NCBI GenBank assembly: GCA_945878385.1
Contig: CAMCTE010000006.1
Location: forward strand, 1-28,617
Length of the DNA stretch: 28,617 nucleotides
Source of the DNA: Azohydromonas lata NBRC 102462
Lineage (GTDB): Bacteria > Pseudomonadota > Gammaproteobacteria > Burkholderiales > Burkholderiaceae_C
Direction of reading: 5' to 3'
Under the pieces are notes generated by a model that was not told the origin of the DNA, did not search any database, and saw only the letters and a program-made list of their open reading frames with translations. Below, piece after piece: positions 15,083 to 24,268 of this stretch. The translations under genes were made by a program, and so were the position numbers. Position 1 is the stretch's first letter; every line of letters starts with the position of its first letter.

Positions 15083-16513
15083 TCAGTTGAAGCGCACGTA
15101 GTCGAAGTCCACCGGCTGGCGGTTGATGCCCATGACCGGAGGCGCGATCCAGTTGGCGAACTTGCCCGGCTCCACGCAGCGGCCCATCAGGCTGGCAACG
15201 AACGCGCGGTCGGTGGCCGAAGGCAGCCAGCTGTCCACATTCATCGCCCACTCGGCCTCGCTCACCACGCGGCCATCGGGCGACACCTTCACACTTGAGA
15301 GCGCTCCGATGTTGCGGTGGAAAGCCTTGTGAGGGGCCTTCAGCCGGAAGGGAATGCCGGCCTTCTCGATGATCTTGTTCCAACGCTCCACGCCGGCGAT
15401 CGAGTCCTTGATGTAGTCGTCGCGCAGCACTTCGTTGAGTGCGTTGAGCATCGGCACTTCCTTTTCCACCAGCTGGCCGTTCTTCACCTCCAGAACGCGG
15501 TAGGTTTGGCCGCGCAGCTGGTGGTCGTCCATGCGCTTGCCTTCTTCGTAGCGACCCTTCAGGCCCGTGCTGTAGAAGGTGGCGGCGTTGGAAGACTCGT
15601 CGGCGCCGAACAAGTCGATGGTGACCGAGAAATGGAAGTTCAGATAACGCTGCAGGGTCGGCAGGTCGATCACGCCGGCCTCACGCAACTTCTTCGGGTC
15701 GTCCGTCTTCAACTCGTTCATCACCTGGCAGGTGCGGTTGATCACGCGGCCCACGCCGGATTCGCCCACGAACATGTGGTGCGCTTCTTCGGTCAGCATG
15801 AACTTGGTGGTGCGGGCCAACGGGTCGAAAGCAGACTCCGCCAATGCGCACAACTGGAACTTGCCGTCGCGGTCGGTGAAGTAGGTGAACATGAAGAAGG
15901 ACAGCCAGTCGGGCGTCTCTTCGTTGAAGGCTTCCAGGATGCGGGGGTTGTCTTCCTGGCCCGAACGGCGCTCGAGCAGCGCCTCGGCTTCTTCGCGGCC
16001 ATCGCGGCCGAAATGCTTGTGCAGCAGGTAGACCATGGCCCACAGGTGGCGGCCTTCTTCCACATTGATCTGGAATAGGTTGCGCAGGTCGTACATGCTG
16101 GGCGCGGTCAGGCCCAGGTGGCGCTGCTGTTCCACGGACGCGGGTTCCGTGTCACCCTGCGTGACGATGATGCGGCGCAGGTTGGCGCGGTACTCGCCGG
16201 GCACATCGTTCCAGGCCTTCTCGCCCAGGTGGTCGCCGAAGTGGATCTTGCGGTCGGCCTCGCCGGGATTCAAGAAAATGCCCCAGCGGTAGTCGCGCAT
16301 CTTCACGTGGCCGAAATGGGCCCAGCCTTGCGGGTCGACGGACACGGCGGTGCGAAGGTACACATCCATGTCGGTGGAGCCCTCGGGGCCCATGTCGTCC
16401 CACCAGTTGATGAAGTTGGGCTGCCAACCTTCAAGCGCACGCTGCAGCGTGCGGTCTTCGCTGAGGTTGACGTTGTTGGGGATCTTTTCGCTGTAGTTGA
16501 TGCCAGTGCTCAT
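15083..16513 (-). CDS. boxB: Benzoyl-CoA 2,3-epoxidase oxygenase component BoxB
   Basis: 476 residues starting MSTGINYSEKIPNNVNLSEDR and ending ...INRQPVDFDYVRFN, the typical BoxB form. The carboxylate di-iron ligands are visible as EEGRHLW (E-x-x-H, about residue 150) and EEAHHMFVGESG (about 240). It uses O2 and electrons from BoxA to convert benzoyl-CoA to the 2,3-epoxide. ATG 16513 is preceded by GGAG at 8 nt; the reading from 16534 adds seven residues without a ribosome site. It follows boxC by 80 bp containing a hairpin, and a second hairpin separates it from boxA. Confidence 0.97.
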   Translation of the reverse strand: MSTGINYSEKIPNNVNLSEDRTLQRALEGWQPNFINWWDDMGPEGSTDMDVYLRTAVSVDPQGWAHFGHVKMRDYRWGIFLNPGEADRKIHFGDHLGEKAWNDVPGEYRANLRRIIVTQGDTEPASVEQQRHLGLTAPSMYDLRNLFQINVEEGRHLWAMVYLLHKHFGRDGREEAEALLERRSGQEDNPRILEAFNEETPDWLSFFMFTYFTDRDGKFQLCALAESAFDPLARTTKFMLTEEAHHMFVGESGVGRVINRTCQVMNELKTDDPKKLREAGVIDLPTLQRYLNFHFSVTIDLFGADESSNAATFYSTGLKGRYEEGKRMDDHQLRGQTYRVLEVKNGQLVEKEVPMLNALNEVLRDDYIKDSIAGVERWNKIIEKAGIPFRLKAPHKAFHRNIGALSSVKVSPDGRVVSEAEWAMNVDSWLPSATDRAFVASLMGRCVEPGKFANWIAPPVMGINRQPVDFDYVRFN

Positions 16514-16546
16514 GTTGCTGCTCCAGAAAAACAATTAATCAGTTGG

Positions 16547-16583
16547 GGACAGAGCTCAGTCGCTTCGCTCCATCGGTCTGTCC
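16547..16583. repeat. Inverted repeat in the boxC-boxB gap
   Basis: GGACAGA (16547-16553) and TCTGTCC (16577-16583) form a 7-bp stem around 23 nt that contain a smaller GAG/CTC pairing. It covers most of the intercistronic gap just before the boxC stop codon on the plus map. There is no U-tract, so a simple terminator is unlikely. Confidence 0.6.
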
Positions 16584-16593
16584 GGCAAAGTCA

Positions 16594-18252
16594 TCAGACT
16601 CGGTTGAAATCAAACGCGGCCTTGTCGCCCTTCCCGTACACCTTCAGTGCCCCCTTCTCACCCACGGCGTTCGGGCGCTGGAAGATCCAGTTCTGCCAGG
16701 CCGTGAGGCGGCCGAAGACGCGGGTGACCATGTTTTCCTTGCCGTTGAAGCGCAGGTTGGCTTCCATGCCGGTCAGGGCGTCGGGGCTCATGGCCACGCG
16801 CTCTTCGATGGCGATGCGCACTTCGTCGGCCCAATCGATGTCGTCGGGGTTGCTCGTATTCAAACCCAACTTGAATGCCGCATCGGCGTCCAAGGGCTTG
16901 CCCACCACCGCACGCACGGCTTCCATCGCCGGGGCCTCGTTGTAGAAGCGGCGCTGCAGGCGGCTTTCGTCGGTGGCCATCGGGTAGGTGCCGAAGTTCA
17001 ACTCACCCACGGTCAGTGCGGGCGCGGTCTCCGGCGAATCCGGCAGGGCCAGGTGGTAGATGCGGTCGCACGCCAGGGCCATTTCAAGGAAGGTGCCGGC
17101 GAAGCATGAGCCCTCTTCCACCAAGGCAAACAGGCTGCGCGAGGACACATCCAGGCGCGACAGCGTGCGGCGCAGCAGGCCCGTGGTTTCACGCACGAAC
17201 CAATGAGTTTGGTTGGCGGCCAGCACGGCGTCCATTGCCAACACCGCGGCCGAATCGCCTTGCGTCTTGATCAGCCAGGTGCCGATGTCCAGCTCGTTGG
17301 TGCGCATGTTCAGGATGGCGTCTTCCAACTCACGGGCCAGTTGCAGCGGGTACCAGTTCGAACCGGCGGCTTCAATACCGGCCACATCCGTGGGCTGCGC
17401 ACCGGTGGGCGCCTTCACGGTGAAGGTGGCCACGCGCTTGGCGCGGTCAATCTCCACCGTCACATTCGTGTAGCGCAGCGCGTCGGCTTCAATGACGCGG
17501 TTCAGCGGGGTCAGGGCCACGCCCTTCGCGCCGGCCGGGCGGTCGCTCTGCGCGGCCAGCTCAAGTGCACGCTCCTGCACGCGGGCCGCAAACACCGCCG
17601 GCTTGGCAATCTCGTCGACCAGGCGCCAATCCTTGGCCTTCTGGCCGCGCACGCCTTCGTTGGTGGTGCAGAAGATGTCGGCCAGGTCGTGGCGCACCTT
17701 GCGCTTGTCGGTCACGCGGGTCAGGCCGCCGGTGCCGGGCAGCACGCCCAGCAGGGGCACCTCAGGCAGGCTCACGGCCGAGGCGCGGTCGTCGATCAGG
17801 ATGATCTCGTCGCAAGCCAGGGCCAGCTCGTAACCGCCGCCGGCGCAGGCGCCGTTCACGGCCGCCAGGAATTTCAGGCCGCTGAAACGGCTGGAATCTT
17901 CCAGGCCGTTGCGGGTTTCGTTGGTGAACTTGCAGAAGTTCACCTTCCAGCCGTGGCTGGACACGCCCAGCATGAAGATATTGGCGCCCGAGCAGAAGAC
18001 CTTTTCCTTGGCGGAGGTCATCACCACGGTACGCACTTCGGGGTGCTCAAAGCGAATGCGGTTGATGGCGTCGTTGAGTTCCACATCCACGCCCAGGTCG
18101 TAGCTGTTGAGCTTCAACTTGTAGCCCGGGCGCAGGCCGGCGTTCTCGTCGAAGTCGGCTTTCAGCGTGGCCACGGGACCCTCGAAGCTCAGCTTCCAAT
18201 GGCGGTACTGGCTGGGGTTGGTTTCGTAGTTGACGCGTTCGGGGTGGCTCAT
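16594..18252 (-). CDS. boxC: Benzoyl-CoA-dihydrodiol lyase / 2,3-epoxybenzoyl-CoA dihydrolase BoxC
   Basis: 552 residues with two crotonase-like (enoyl-CoA hydratase) halves. The first has VVMTSAKEKVFCSGANIFML (about 105-125), AAVNGACAGGGYELALACDEI and LPEVPLLGVLPGTGGLTRVTDKR; the second has ALVEEGSCFAGTFLEMALACDRIYHL. The closing part ends VFGRLTAWQNWIFQRPNAVG. BoxC opens epoxybenzoyl-CoA by hydrolysis to 3,4-dehydroadipyl-CoA semialdehyde and formate. ATG 18252 has GAGGAG upstream; an open reading from 18387 would run through the promoter and is rejected. It is the first gene of the boxC-B-A run. Confidence 0.97.
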   Translation of the reverse strand: MSHPERVNYETNPSQYRHWKLSFEGPVATLKADFDENAGLRPGYKLKLNSYDLGVDVELNDAINRIRFEHPEVRTVVMTSAKEKVFCSGANIFMLGVSSHGWKVNFCKFTNETRNGLEDSSRFSGLKFLAAVNGACAGGGYELALACDEIILIDDRASAVSLPEVPLLGVLPGTGGLTRVTDKRKVRHDLADIFCTTNEGVRGQKAKDWRLVDEIAKPAVFAARVQERALELAAQSDRPAGAKGVALTPLNRVIEADALRYTNVTVEIDRAKRVATFTVKAPTGAQPTDVAGIEAAGSNWYPLQLARELEDAILNMRTNELDIGTWLIKTQGDSAAVLAMDAVLAANQTHWFVRETTGLLRRTLSRLDVSSRSLFALVEEGSCFAGTFLEMALACDRIYHLALPDSPETAPALTVGELNFGTYPMATDESRLQRRFYNEAPAMEAVRAVVGKPLDADAAFKLGLNTSNPDDIDWADEVRIAIEERVAMSPDALTGMEANLRFNGKENMVTRVFGRLTAWQNWIFQRPNAVGEKGALKVYGKGDKAAFDFNRV

Positions 18253-18313
18253 GGTGTCTCCTCGGGTGGTGTTCGGTGGGCTGCGAGTGTTCTGTTCTGG
18301 CCTGTCGCCTGCA

Positions 18314-18327
18314 TGCATCAGGTTGCA
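18314..18327. promoter_or_regulatory. Candidate BoxR operator downstream of the boxC promoter
   Basis: TGCA-TCAGGT-TGCA matches the TGCA-N6-TGCA form recalled for BzdR operators. It lies about 13-26 bp past the predicted boxC transcription start, where a bound repressor would block elongation or promoter escape. Confidence 0.65.
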
Positions 18328-18346
18328 TGTCGCTGCGGTGGATTGA

Positions 18347-18375
18347 ACTTTAATGCACATTAATTCCCATGTCAA
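18347..18375 (-). promoter_or_regulatory. Promoter of the boxC-boxB-boxA operon
   Basis: On the minus strand TTGACA (18375-18370) is followed by a 17-bp spacer and TAAAGT (18352-18347). The -35 is a perfect sigma-70 hexamer. The start should be near 18340, giving a leader of about 90 nt. TGCA-N6-TGCA elements flank it on both sides, and the spacer holds a TTAATG-CA-CATTAA dyad (18350-18363, plus-strand reading). The same hexamers and flanks recur before the ligase gene. Confidence 0.75.
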
Positions 18376-18382
18376 CAACTCA

Positions 18383-18404
18383 AACATGCATTTTTTTGCA
18401 TGTT
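18383..18404. promoter_or_regulatory. Candidate BoxR operator upstream of the boxC promoter
   Basis: AACATGCA-TTTTTT-TGCATGTT is a perfect 8-bp inverted repeat whose core is TGCA-N6-TGCA. It ends 7 bp upstream of the -35 box (11 bp for the TGCA core), between boxR and boxC. Confidence 0.7.
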
Positions 18405-18418
18405 ACGTCACCACCCCA

Positions 18419-19360
18419 CTACACCCCCACCCCCAAGGCCCCGCGCATCATTTCCCGCAGCTTCGCAAACGTGGCGTCCAGCGGCTGCGAAGAGGTGTTC
18501 AGCGTGAACTCCGCCTTGCCGTAGAAGGCCGCCCGCCCGGCCAGAATGCCGCGCAGGTCTTCCATGGCTTCCTTGCTGGCGGCCATCGGGCGCGTGTCGC
18601 CCTGGGCAATGACACGCTTCATGTGGTCTTCCGCATCGGCCTGCAGCCACACGGTGGTGCAGTGCGACAGCAACTGGTTGAAGGTGGCCGGGTCGCTCAC
18701 CAGGCCGCCCGGCGTGGCAATCACGGCCTCGGGGTAGATCTGAATGGCCTCTTCCAAGGCACGCCGCTCATAGCGCCGGTAGGCGTTCTGGCCGTACAGG
18801 CCCTGAATTTCGGCGATCGAACAACCGGCGAACTTCTCAATTTCGCGGCTCAGCTCCACGAAGGTGAAGCCCAGGTCTTCGGCCAGCATCCTGCCCAGGG
18901 TGGATTTGCCCGCACCGCGCAGGCCAATCAGCGCGATGCAATTGCTGCGCGCATGCGCCCCACCCGTGCCCAACAGTTCACCCACTGCCAGGCGCACCCG
19001 GCGCAGCGCGACTTCGTCTCGGCCGCTCAGCAGTTCGCGCAGCAGCAGCCATTCGGGGTTGGTGGTGGTCACGTCGCCAATCAACTCGGCCAGTGAGCAT
19101 TGCAGCGCCTGTGCCACCTGTTGCAGCACCAGAATCGACGCGTTGCCCACCCCGTATTCCAGGTTGGCCAGGTGGCGCTCCGACACATCGGCCATCGTGG
19201 CCAGCGCCTTGCGCGTCATGCCCCGGCGCGAACGCAGCGCGCGCACCCGCTCGCCCAAGGCCAGCAGGAAGGGGTTCTTGCCGCCCTCGTCCGCCGCCTC
19301 CTCGGCCCGACCCACCTCTTCACCCTGCTCCCCCGCAAGATGCATTATATTGCTTGACAT
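18419..19360 (-). CDS. boxR: BoxR/BzdR-type regulator (HTH plus shikimate-kinase-like domain)
   Basis: 313 residues. The N-terminal XRE helix-turn-helix is at about 33-95 (RGMTRKALATMADVSERHL). A short linker follows, then a shikimate-kinase-like domain from about 140 with P-loop GLRGAGKST (146-154), YRRYERRALEEA and TPGGLV. This is the BzdR/BoxR architecture, in which the kinase-like domain senses benzoyl-CoA and releases repression. It lies between the divergent ligase gene and boxC, next to TGCA-N6-TGCA elements. The start is uncertain: ATG 19360 has no good ribosome site and overlaps the operator and a TATAAT on the minus strand. A GTG at 19315 with GGGGGAG and AGGG upstream would give a 298-residue form. 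Confidence 0.94.
   Translation of the reverse strand: MSSNIMHLAGEQGEEVGRAEEAADEGGKNPFLLALGERVRALRSRRGMTRKALATMADVSERHLANLEYGVGNASILVLQQVAQALQCSLAELIGDVTTTNPEWLLLRELLSGRDEVALRRVRLAVGELLGTGGAHARSNCIALIGLRGAGKSTLGRMLAEDLGFTFVELSREIEKFAGCSIAEIQGLYGQNAYRRYERRALEEAIQIYPEAVIATPGGLVSDPATFNQLLSHCTTVWLQADAEDHMKRVIAQGDTRPMAASKEAMEDLRGILAGRAAFYGKAEFTLNTSSQPLDATFAKLREMMRGALGVGV
19341..19354. promoter_or_regulatory. Candidate BoxR operator at the boxR/ligase divergent region
   Basis: TGCA-TTATAT-TGCT differs from TGCA-N6-TGCA by one base. It abuts the -35 box of the ligase promoter, sharing its last T, and contains a TATAAT on the minus strand that could be the boxR -10. One bound regulator dimer could act on both promoters. 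Confidence 0.55.
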
Positions 19361-19382
19361 GCCTGTTCACCGGCTCTAAAGT
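19354..19382 (+). promoter_or_regulatory. Promoter of the benzoate-CoA ligase gene
   Basis: TTGACA (19354-19359), a 17-bp spacer and TAAAGT (19377-19382) give a sigma-70 promoter with the start near 19389, about 104 nt before the GTG. It matches the boxC promoter in both hexamers, in the TG after the -35 and the TCA after the -10. Confidence 0.75.
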
Positions 19383-19492
19383 TCAGACAAGCACAATACT
19401 TCATATCCCCAGTGCGCACAAGCCCGACAGTCAAACTGCGCAGGCCGTGCGCCTGAAGAGGACCTGCACCACCCGGCCCCGAGGAGACAACC

Positions 19493-21109
<1,617 letters not shown>

Positions 21110-21134
21110 AACCAGCCCCCCCCCGGGGGTTGGT

Positions 21135-21147
21135 GTTCAATTTGAAC
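21135..21147. promoter_or_regulatory. 13-bp perfect dyad upstream of the MarR-like gene
   Basis: GTTCAA-T-TTGAAC lies 24 bp before the ATG and 11 bp before a possible -10 (TACACT, 21159-21164). Its size and position suit the operator of the MarR-like protein itself. Confidence 0.45.
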
Positions 21148-21171
21148 AGGGGCAGCGCTACACTGGGAAGC

Positions 21172-21528
21172 ATGAGCCCCAAGCAGTCCGCCAACGCCTT
21201 CGTGCGCTTCGTCAACCTCATGCGTGCCATTTCGGTACTGCCCGCTGGGGTGACGCTAGACCCCCAAGAAGAGCGTCTGATGCAAGAACTTGCCGTGCGT
21301 TGGGGGCGAGATGAGCGCATAACCGTGCTGGCCGCGATGAACATGCTGCCCGGCGCCAGCCCCAGCACCGTGCAGCGACGCATGAAAACGCTGCGCGCCA
21401 AAGGCCTCATCGCCTTCGCGCCCGACCCCACCGATGCGCGCGTGCGCCATGTGGTGGCCACGCCCGAAGGGCAGGCTTATTTCGCGCACATGAGCGAACT
21501 GATGCACCAGGCAGTGGGCCGCAGCTGA
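21172..21528 (+). CDS. MarR-like winged-helix DNA-binding protein
   Basis: 118 residues, short for MarR. The winged helix covers about 40-105: ITVLAAMNMLPGASPSTVQRRMKTLRAKGLI as helix-turn-helix, then FAPDPTDARVRHVVATPEGQAYF as the wing. The N-terminal helix SANAFVRFVNLMRAI could dimerise. ATG 21172 has GGGAAG upstream. It follows the ligase gene by 62 bp on the same strand but probably has its own promoter: TACACT at 21159 and a perfect GTTCAA-T-TTGAAC dyad at 21135-21147 just before it, a plausible autoregulatory site. The target genes are unknown. Confidence 0.82.
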   Translation: MSPKQSANAFVRFVNLMRAISVLPAGVTLDPQEERLMQELAVRWGRDERITVLAAMNMLPGASPSTVQRRMKTLRAKGLIAFAPDPTDARVRHVVATPEGQAYFAHMSELMHQAVGRS

Positions 21529-21581
21529 AACTGCAGGGCCGCACACGCACCAACGCCCTCCTGGTTGCCCCTTTAAAGCAC

Positions 21582-22115
21582 ATGGAACGATTCGTCCAAG
21601 CCACCGTGGTCACCGTCGGCATGGCCGTCGGCCTGCTGTGCCTGGCCCTGGGCAATGAATACCTGATGCGCGCCACCGAGGTCGCCCAAGGCGTGAACTG
21701 GATCTACTTACCCGCAGGCCTGCGCCTGTGCTTTGTGCTGGTGTTGCCCGTGCAGGGCGCCTTCGCCATCTTCCTGGCCACCTTGGCCTTGGCCGCGCGC
21801 GACCCCACGCTGTCGGCACCCCTCGTGGCCACCAACGCCGCCGTCGCCGCTGCGGGGCCCATACTGGCCCGCATCGTCGCCCTGCAGCGTCTGGGCCTGC
21901 ACCCCAATCTGGAAAACCTCACCTCGCGCATGCTTTGGACGCTGGCTGCGCTGTTCGGCATCTTCAGCACCAGCCTGCACCAGGCGTTCTTCAGTGCCAT
22001 CGGCCGTGAATCGGCCTTCTGGTCGATGTGGATCGGCGACACTCTGGGTTGCTTGTTGTGCCTGTATGGCCTCAAAGGCCTGGCCATCGCCTGGCGCAAA
22101 TGGAACGCTTCATGA
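21582..22115 (+). CDS. Membrane protein resembling a MASE1-type sensory segment
   Basis: 177 residues with five or so membrane helices (about 5-25, 40-65, 80-100, 113-140, 145-165). The segment EYLMRATEVAQGVNWIYLPAGLRLCFVLVLPVQGAFAIFLA recalls MASE1-like sensory membrane domains, but no kinase, GGDEF or other output domain follows. It overlaps the next gene by 4 bases (ATGA), so the two proteins are probably made together in the inner membrane. There is no strong ribosome site before ATG 21582. Function unknown. Confidence 0.65.
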   Translation: MERFVQATVVTVGMAVGLLCLALGNEYLMRATEVAQGVNWIYLPAGLRLCFVLVLPVQGAFAIFLATLALAARDPTLSAPLVATNAAVAAAGPILARIVALQRLGLHPNLENLTSRMLWTLAALFGIFSTSLHQAFFSAIGRESAFWSMWIGDTLGCLLCLYGLKGLAIAWRKWNAS

Positions 22116-23161
22116 CGCTGTTGATTGCCGGCGCGCTGGCTTCGTTTTTCGTGTGTTGGGCCTTGGTGCTCACGCAGAATTGGCACGGCCGCTTCACGCT
22201 GGACAGTGCTGAGGGCGTGCAGAAATTCCACACCCGCCCCACCCCGCGCATCGGCGGCGTGGGTGTGATGGTGGGCCTGCTGGCGGTGCAGTGGCAGGCA
22301 CCGGCCGAATGGCAACCCGTTCTAGGGCCGATGCTCCTGGCCAGCCTGCCCGCCTTCATCTTTGGCGTGGCCGAAGACCTCACCAAAAAGGTCGGCCCCC
22401 GCGCCCGCCTGTTGGCCACCATGGGCAGCGGCGTGCTGGCCAGCATGCTCACGGGCACCGCGCTGGCCCACACGGGTCTGCCCTGGTTCGACGCTGCGCT
22501 GCAATCTTGGTGGCCCTTGGCCGTGGCCTTCACCGCCTTCGCGGTGGGCGGTGTGGCCAATGCCGTCAATATCGTCGACGGCTTCAACGGGCTGGCCAGT
22601 GGCCTGGTCATCATCTGCCTGTGCGCCCTGGGGGCCATCGCTCTACAGGCCGGTGATGGCACGCTGGCTGGCGTCATGTTCGCCATGGCCGCCGTGGTCG
22701 CGGGCTTTCTGGCGGTGAACTTTCCGCTGGGCAAGATCTTTCTGGGTGATGGCGGCGCGTATGTGCTGGGCTTTTGGCTGGCGTGGCTGGCCGTGCTGCT
22801 GATTGAACGCAACCCTGGCGTGAGCCCCGTGGCCGTGCTGCTGGCCTGCGCCTACCCCGTGGTGGAAGTGGTGTTCAGCGTGGTGCGCCGCATCAAGCGC
22901 GCCCACCCGCCCATGCACCCCGACCGCCTGCACCTGCACTCCCTGGTGAAGTGCCGCGTGGCGCGCAAGCAGTTGGCGCATTGGCCCACCGTGATGCAAA
23001 ACGCGAGTGTGTCGCCGTTTGTGTGGATCATCGCCAGTGGCGCGGCGCTCATGGGTGCCGGCTTCTGGAACTGGCCGGCTGCAGCTTGGGGTGGACTGGT
23101 GGCCTTCACCGTGGCCTATGCCGTGATCTACCGGCGTTTGGCCTTGTTCGGTTGGCGCTAG
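22112..23161 (+). CDS. Glycosyltransferase family 4 (WecA/MraY-like) polyprenyl-phosphate sugar-phosphate transferase
   Basis: 349 residues, about ten membrane helices. Family motifs appear in order: KFHTRPTPRIGG (38-49), FGVAEDLTKKVGPRARL (84-100), NAVNIVDGFNGLASG (150-164), IFLGDGGAYVLGFW (209-222) and HPDRLHLHSL (269-278). Such enzymes transfer a sugar-1-phosphate from a UDP-sugar to undecaprenyl phosphate at the inner face of the membrane, starting a surface glycan. The usual Asp-Asp of the second motif is Glu-Asp here. ATG 22112 overlaps the preceding stop; ATG 22100 would add four residues. No other glycan genes lie next to it. The sugar cannot be named. Confidence 0.9.
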   Translation: MTLLIAGALASFFVCWALVLTQNWHGRFTLDSAEGVQKFHTRPTPRIGGVGVMVGLLAVQWQAPAEWQPVLGPMLLASLPAFIFGVAEDLTKKVGPRARLLATMGSGVLASMLTGTALAHTGLPWFDAALQSWWPLAVAFTAFAVGGVANAVNIVDGFNGLASGLVIICLCALGAIALQAGDGTLAGVMFAMAAVVAGFLAVNFPLGKIFLGDGGAYVLGFWLAWLAVLLIERNPGVSPVAVLLACAYPVVEVVFSVVRRIKRAHPPMHPDRLHLHSLVKCRVARKQLAHWPTVMQNASVSPFVWIIASGAALMGAGFWNWPAAAWGGLVAFTVAYAVIYRRLALFGWR

Positions 23162-23171
23162 CATTGAGGTT

Positions 23172-23591
23172 ATGAAATACCTCCACACCATGGTTCGCGT
23201 TACCAACGTCGAACAGTCCCTCGCTTTCTACCGCGACGCCCTGGGCCTGCAGGTGCTGCGCGAATTTTCCAGTGAACAGGGCCGCTTCACCCTGATCTAC
23301 CTGGCCGCCCCAGGGGACGAGCAGGCACAGATTGAGCTCACCCACAACTGGGACCCCGAGGCCTACACCGGCGGGCGCAATTTCGGGCATGTGGCCTATG
23401 GCGTGGACAACATCTACGCCACCTGCGAACGCCTGCGGCAGCACGGCGTGACGATCCTGCGACCCCCGCGTGACGGCCGCATGGCCTTCGTGCGCAGCCC
23501 TGATCAGATCAGCATTGAGTTGCTGCAGAAGGGTGGCCCGCTGCCGCCGGCTGAACCCTGGGTGAGCATGCCCAATGTGGGCAGTTGGTAA
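23172..23591 (+). CDS. gloA: Lactoylglutathione lyase (glyoxalase I)
   Basis: 139 residues, VOC fold with two beta-alpha-beta-beta-beta modules. The metal ligands of the GloA family are all present: H5 (LHTMVRV), E55 (QIELTHNW), H73 (NFGHVAYGVDNIY) and E116 (ISIELLQ). It isomerises the methylglyoxal-glutathione hemithioacetal to S-lactoylglutathione. The bacterial short form is usually nickel-dependent. GAGG precedes the ATG closely. It lies 10 bp after the transferase stop and is convergent with the isochorismatase-fold gene. Confidence 0.95.
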   Translation: MKYLHTMVRVTNVEQSLAFYRDALGLQVLREFSSEQGRFTLIYLAAPGDEQAQIELTHNWDPEAYTGGRNFGHVAYGVDNIYATCERLRQHGVTILRPPRDGRMAFVRSPDQISIELLQKGGPLPPAEPWVSMPNVGSW

Positions 23592-23634
23592 TGCGCTGGT
23601 AGTGGGCCGCAACGGGTCAGAACCGGGCCCCGCC

Positions 23635-24192
23635 CTACCCCGCCGCCTTGATCCGCCCCAACACCTCCCGAAACTTCGGGTGCCGGCAATCGTGCAGCCA
23701 CTCGAACAGCACCATTTCATGCGCCACCACGGTGGCACCCGCGTGCTGAAGGCGCTGCATGGCCGCCGCGTGGTCACTCGCGCGGCGTGAACCGCAGGCA
23801 TTGCCTACCACCCACACGCGCAGGCCTGCACGCAGCAGGCCCAGCGCGGTTTGCAGCAGACACACATGCGCTTCACAGCCGGCCAGCACCACTTGGGCGG
23901 CGTTGGGCTTGGCTTGTTGGATGACCTGCAACAGGCCGTCCTCACACGCGTCGAAATGCGTCTTGGCCAGGGTGTGTGCGCAGGCCGCGCGCAGGGCTTC
24001 CACATTGGGGCCCAGGCCTTGAGGGTTTTGTTCGGTACCCAGCACGGGGATGTCGAGAATGCGCGCTGCTTCAGCCATCAGCAGCGCCCTGGCCACGATG
24101 TGCTCGCCCTCATGAATGGCGGGCATCAAGCGCGCCTGGTAGTCCACCAGCACCAGGGTGCTGGAGTCGGAAGAAATCGTGTGGGCATCCAT
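23635..24192 (-). CDS. Isochorismatase-family cysteine hydrolase
   Basis: 185 residues from ATG 24192 (ATG 24210 would add six). The catalytic triad of the family is clear: D17 in LVLVDYQ, K77 in LAKTHFDAC and C111 in AGCEAHVCLLQTAL. GTEQNPQGLGP resembles the YcaC/isochorismatase-like branch. It should cleave a C-N or ester-like bond in a small amide, carbamate or vinyl ether; the substrate cannot be named. It is divergent from the HpaB-like hydroxylase with 76 bp between starts, so a shared catabolic role is possible. No good ribosome site is visible before either start. Confidence 0.85.
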   Translation of the reverse strand: MDAHTISSDSSTLVLVDYQARLMPAIHEGEHIVARALLMAEAARILDIPVLGTEQNPQGLGPNVEALRAACAHTLAKTHFDACEDGLLQVIQQAKPNAAQVVLAGCEAHVCLLQTALGLLRAGLRVWVVGNACGSRRASDHAAAMQRLQHAGATVVAHEMVLFEWLHDCRHPKFREVLGRIKAAG

Positions 24193-24268
24193 CGCAAGGC
24201 AATTTACCATCGGGTGAATTCAGGGCAGGCCCACAACAGCCCAGCACACCGCACGCAGGAGACCCCCC

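Noticed and set aside
17203..18363. 386-codon plus-strand frame opposite boxC
   Set aside because: Antisense of conserved BoxC sequence; the translation is low-complexity and shows no domain.
16594..18387. Longer BoxC start at 18387
   Set aside because: It would translate through the promoter and operator region; ATG 18252 has GAGGAG and begins at the family N-terminus.
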